From: Pseudomonas taeanensis MS-3
GTDB taxonomy: Bacteria; Pseudomonadota; Gammaproteobacteria; Pseudomonadales; Pseudomonadaceae
Assembly: GCF_000498575.2 (NCBI RefSeq)
Contig: NZ_AWSQ01000001.1
Location: forward strand, 1-64,000
Direction: 5' to 3'
DNA: 64,000 nt
Positions within the stretch are counted from its first letter, which is position 1. Each line of letters starts with the position of its first letter. The notes beneath the pieces were generated by a model that saw only the letters and a list, made by a program, of their open reading frames with translations, was not told the DNA's origin and did not search any database. This document shows positions 61,150 to 64,000 of the stretch, piece after piece. The translations under genes and the position numbers were made by a program.

Positions 61150-64000
61150 GGTAATACCACTCCGGAAGCACTAACGGGTGTCGGGCGGCGGCCGGCCAGG
61201 CGGCGCACCAGCACGAATAACAGCGGCACGAAGAAGATGCCGAGCACGGTGGCGCTGAACATGCCGCCGAGCACGCCGGTACCTATGGCCTGGCGCCCGC
61301 CGGCGCCAGCGCCGCTGCTCAGGGCGAGTGGCAACACGCCGAACATGAACGCCAGGGACGTCATCAGGATCGGTCGCAGGCGCTGGCGGCAAGCTTCTAG
61401 CGTTGCGCTGACGAGATCCTGACCCTGTTCTTGAAGTTGCTTGGCGAACTCGACGATGAGAATTGCGTTTTTCGCCGCCAGGCCCACGGTGGTCAGCAGA
61501 CCGACCTGGAAGTACACGTCGTTGGCTAGCCCGGCGCCAGCGCTGCCGAGCACGGCGCCGACGATGCCCAGCGGCACCACCAACATGACCGCGAAAGGCA
61601 CTGACCAGCTTTCATACAGCGCGGCCAGGCAAAGAAATACGAACAGGATTGAGACTGCATACAAGAACGGTGCTTGCGAGCCGGAAAGGCGCTCCTGATA
61701 AGACTGTCCCGACCATTCATAGCCAATGCCAGCCGGTAACTGGGCAAGCAGGGTTTCCACTTCATCCATGGCTTCACCTGAGCTGACCCCAGCGGCCGGA
61801 TCGCCCACTAACTCTACTGAGGAGTTGCCGTTGTAGCGCTCAAGCAGGGGCGCGCCCACGCTCCAGGAGCTGCTGGCGAAGGCACTGAACGGCACCATCT
61901 CGGCACTGCTGTTGCGTACGTACCAGCGATTGATGTCTTCAGCCTGCATGCGCGCCTGGATATCACCCTGCACGTAGACCTTCTTTACCCGGCCATTGTG
62001 GATGAAGTCATTGACGTAGCTGCCGCCCATGGCGGTGCCCAGGGTGCTGTTGATGTCGCTGGTGGCCAGGTTGTAGGCGCCGGTCTTGCGGTCGTCGATC
62101 GCCACATGCAGCTCCGGCGTGTCGTCGAGGCCAGTGTTGCGCACCCCCACCAGTTTGCTGCTTTGTCTGGCCAGGCTGAGGAATTGGTCGCGCGCGGCAA
62201 TCAACTCATCGTGCCCGACCCCACCGACATCTTTGAGTTGCAGGCTAAAGCCGGAACTGCTGCCAAGACCGCGAATGGCCGGTGGTTGAATGACGAAAAT
62301 GTTCGCATCGCGCAATGAAGACAAAGCGATGGTGGCCCGTCTGGCGATGGCGGCAGCGGTCTCCTCGGCGTCTTCTCGCAAGCTCCAGTCTTTCAACTTG
62401 ATGAATGCACGACCAGAGTTCTGCGCATTGCCATTCAGCCCCAGGCCGGTGATTGTGACTACTGCATCGACTTCCGGCTGAGCGCGGATGTAGTCGACAA
62501 ACTGCTGGGTGGCAGCCTGAGTGCGTGAATCGGTTGCGCCGACCGGGAGCTGGATCATGGCCATCAGAATGCCTTGGTCTTCATCGGGCAAAAATGAGCC
62601 CGGCAGGCGCGTATAACCCATGGCCAGCGCCACCAGAATCAGTGCGTAGAGGGCCAGCATGCGTGGTTTGTGGCGCAGTACACTGCCAATGCTGCGCTGA
62701 TAGCGCTGAGCATTACGCTCGAAGGTGCGGTTAAACCAGGCAAAGAAGCCGCGGCGCGGAGTGTCACTGTGGTTGGGTTTGAGCAGTGTGGCGCACAGCG
62801 CCGGGCTGAGGGTCATGGCCACCAGCACAGACAACAGCATGGCACTGACGATGGTGACCGAGAACTGCCGATAGATCACTCCGGTGGAGCTGCCAAAGAA
62901 GGCCATCGGAATAAACACCGCCGACAGGACCAGAGCGATGCCGACCAGAGCCCCGCTGATTTCGCCCATCGACTTGCGCGTCGCCTCCAGTGGTGACAAA
63001 CCGTCTTCGACCATCACCCGCTCGACGTTTTCCACGACGACGATGGCGTCATCCACCAGCAGACCAATCGCCAAGACCATGGCGAACATGGTCAGGGTGT
63101 TGATCGAATAGCCGAACATGGCCAGTACGCCAAAGGTACCGAGCAGTACCACCGGCACGGTAATGGCAGGTATCAGAGTGGCGCGCCAGTTCTGCAGAAA
63201 CAGAAACATGATCAGCACTACCAGGGCGATGGCTTCAAACAGCCCCTGAACTACTTCCTCGATGGACAGGCTGACGAACGGCGTCGTGTCGTAAGGGGTC
63301 GAGGTTTCCAGCTGCATTTCGGCCGGGAAGTTTGCTGCCAGTTCGGCTACCTTGGCCTTCACTGCCGCAGCGGTATCCAGCGCATTGGCACCTGTGGCCA
63401 GGGTTACACCCATAGCTGCATTGGGCTTGCCGTTGAGCGCGGTCACTACGTCGTAACTCTCGCTGCCCAGTTCTAGCCGCGCGACATCAGACAGCAACAC
63501 CAGAGAGCCGTCGCTGGCAGACTTGAGGACGATGTTGCGAAATTGCTCCACGCTTTGCAGCTTGCTACGTGCGCTGATGGTGGCATTCAGTTCCTGCCCG
63601 GCGGCAGCTGGCAATGCACCGAGTTGGCCGGCAGATACTTCAGTGTTTTGCGCCTCCAGTGCGTTACTCACATCACTGGGCATCAGCGCGTACTGTTGCA
63701 ATTTGGCCGGGTCCAGCCAGATACGCATGGCATACGCCGAGCCGAGCATCCTCACCTCACCGACGCCGTCGACACGACTGACCTGGTCAAGCAGTGTGCT
63801 GTCGATAAAGTCGCCAATGTCGGTGCTGCCGACGTTCGGGCTGCTTGAGCTCAGGGCGACGATCAGCAAAAAGTCGGAACTGCCTTTGGTGACGGTGATG
63901 CCCTGATTCTGTACCGCCTGGGGCAGACGTGATTCGGCTTGCTGCAGCTTGTTCTGTACCTGCATTTGCGCCACATCGGCATCGGTGCCGGCGGCAAAGG
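61146..64000 (-). CDS. RND (HAE1) multidrug efflux permease, 5' end outside window
   Basis: About 950 C-terminal residues of an AcrB/MexB-like inner-membrane proton antiporter; roughly 90-100 N-terminal residues lie beyond the right edge. The proton-relay aspartates are visible in [16 protein letters not shown], and there are two large periplasmic loops and a C-terminal LLFVLVRRL. Upstream the periplasmic adaptor and regulator are expected but not seen. Substrates cannot be inferred. Confidence 0.93.
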   Translation of the reverse strand, partial: FAAGTDADVAQMQVQNKLQQAESRLPQAVQNQGITVTKGSSDFLLIVALSSSSPNVGSTDIGDFIDSTLLDQVSRVDGVGEVRMLGSAYAMRIWLDPAKLQQYALMPSDVSNALEAQNTEVSAGQLGALPAAAGQELNATISARSKLQSVEQFRNIVLKSASDGSLVLLSDVARLELGSESYDVVTALNGKPNAAMGVTLATGANALDTAAAVKAKVAELAANFPAEMQLETSTPYDTTPFVSLSIEEVVQGLFEAIALVVLIMFLFLQNWRATLIPAITVPVVLLGTFGVLAMFGYSINTLTMFAMVLAIGLLVDDAIVVVENVERVMVEDGLSPLEATRKSMGEISGALVGIALVLSAVFIPMAFFGSSTGVIYRQFSVTIVSAMLLSVLVAMTLSPALCATLLKPNHSDTPRRGFFAWFNRTFERNAQRYQRSIGSVLRHKPRMLALYALILVALAMGYTRLPGSFLPDEDQGILMAMIQLPVGATDSRTQAATQQFVDYIRAQPEVDAVVTITGLGLNGNAQNSGRAFIKLKDWSLREDAEETAAAIARRATIALSSLRDANIFVIQPPAIRGLGSSSGFSLQLKDVGGVGHDELIAARDQFLSLARQSSKLVGVRNTGLDDTPELHVAIDDRKTGAYNLATSDINSTLGTAMGGSYVNDFIHNGRVKKVYVQGDIQARMQAEDINRWYVRNSSAEMVPFSAFASSSWSVGAPLLERYNGNSSVELVGDPAAGVSSGEAMDEVETLLAQLPAGIGYEWSGQSYQERLSGSQAPFLYAVSILFVFLCLAALYESWSVPFAVMLVVPLGIVGAVLGSAGAGLANDVYFQVGLLTTVGLAAKNAILIVEFAKQLQEQGQDLVSATLEACRQRLRPILMTSLAFMFGVLPLALSSGAGAGGRQAIGTGVLGGMFSATVLGIFFVPLLFVLVRRLAGRRPTPVSASGVVLP

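Overview
The window is a chromosomal segment of a Pseudomonas (Gammaproteobacteria), not obviously P. aeruginosa. The basis is the gene order tyrS-mepM-anmK-erpA ... vfr-trpCDGE ... lptD-surA-pdxA-rsmA-apaGH ... rpsU-dnaG-rpoD, together with the Pseudomonas-type Vfr, the AmgK/MurU wall-recycling pair and high-GC codon use. Assignments are read from protein motifs and synteny; no database search was run.

Layout. 1-12,197: tyrosyl-tRNA synthetase, a cell-wall endopeptidase and AnmK, ErpA, a bactofilin operon ending in argC, HemJ, a nitronate-monooxygenase-like flavoprotein, a DUF805 protein, an SDR enzyme, a Ycf46-like AAA ATPase and a HIT protein. 12,350-19,542: coq7, speD, an OsmC-family protein, vfr, then the trp genes on the minus strand. 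trpE is preceded by a 14-codon leader peptide with two Trp codons. trpE and trpG are adjacent, without the pyocin cluster that separates them in P. aeruginosa. 19,720-24,700: gph-rpe, a DUF3530 protein, djlA and murU-amgK. 25,323/25,408-27,756: a group II intron with its reverse transcriptase, inserted 65 bp upstream of the essential gene lptD. 27,822-35,670: lptD-surA-pdxA-rsmA-apaG-apaH-glpE, with a 148-bp palindromic element between pdxA and rsmA. 35,952-40,826: the prkA-yeaH-spoVR stress operon. 40,991-49,399: cca, folK-folB, plsY, tsaD and the rpsU-dnaG-rpoD macromolecular synthesis locus.

49,641-58,989 is the accessory region. A CAU-anticodon tRNA gene is followed about 9.2 kb later by a second copy of its 3' half plus its terminator (an imperfect direct repeat of about 86 bp). 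This is the signature of an island integrated at a tRNA gene, but no integrase is present. The island holds a PAAR-domain protein with a predicted papain-like toxin domain and a following lipoprotein (candidate effector/immunity pair), a Fic remnant joined to an IS3 transposase remnant, a DUF7079 protein, a HipBA module with a near-perfect operator candidate, a NERD nuclease-like protein, and an AT-rich three-gene operon. That operon encodes a PD-(D/E)xK-like protein, a middle component and a zinc-hook ABC ATPase, and matches the computationally described ABC-three-component (ABC-3C) conflict systems. It is the best candidate for a little-explored defence system here.

58,990-64,000: return to chromosomal sequence with a CigR-like small exported protein and, on the minus strand, an RND efflux pump (permease cut by the window edge) with its outer-membrane lipoprotein channel.
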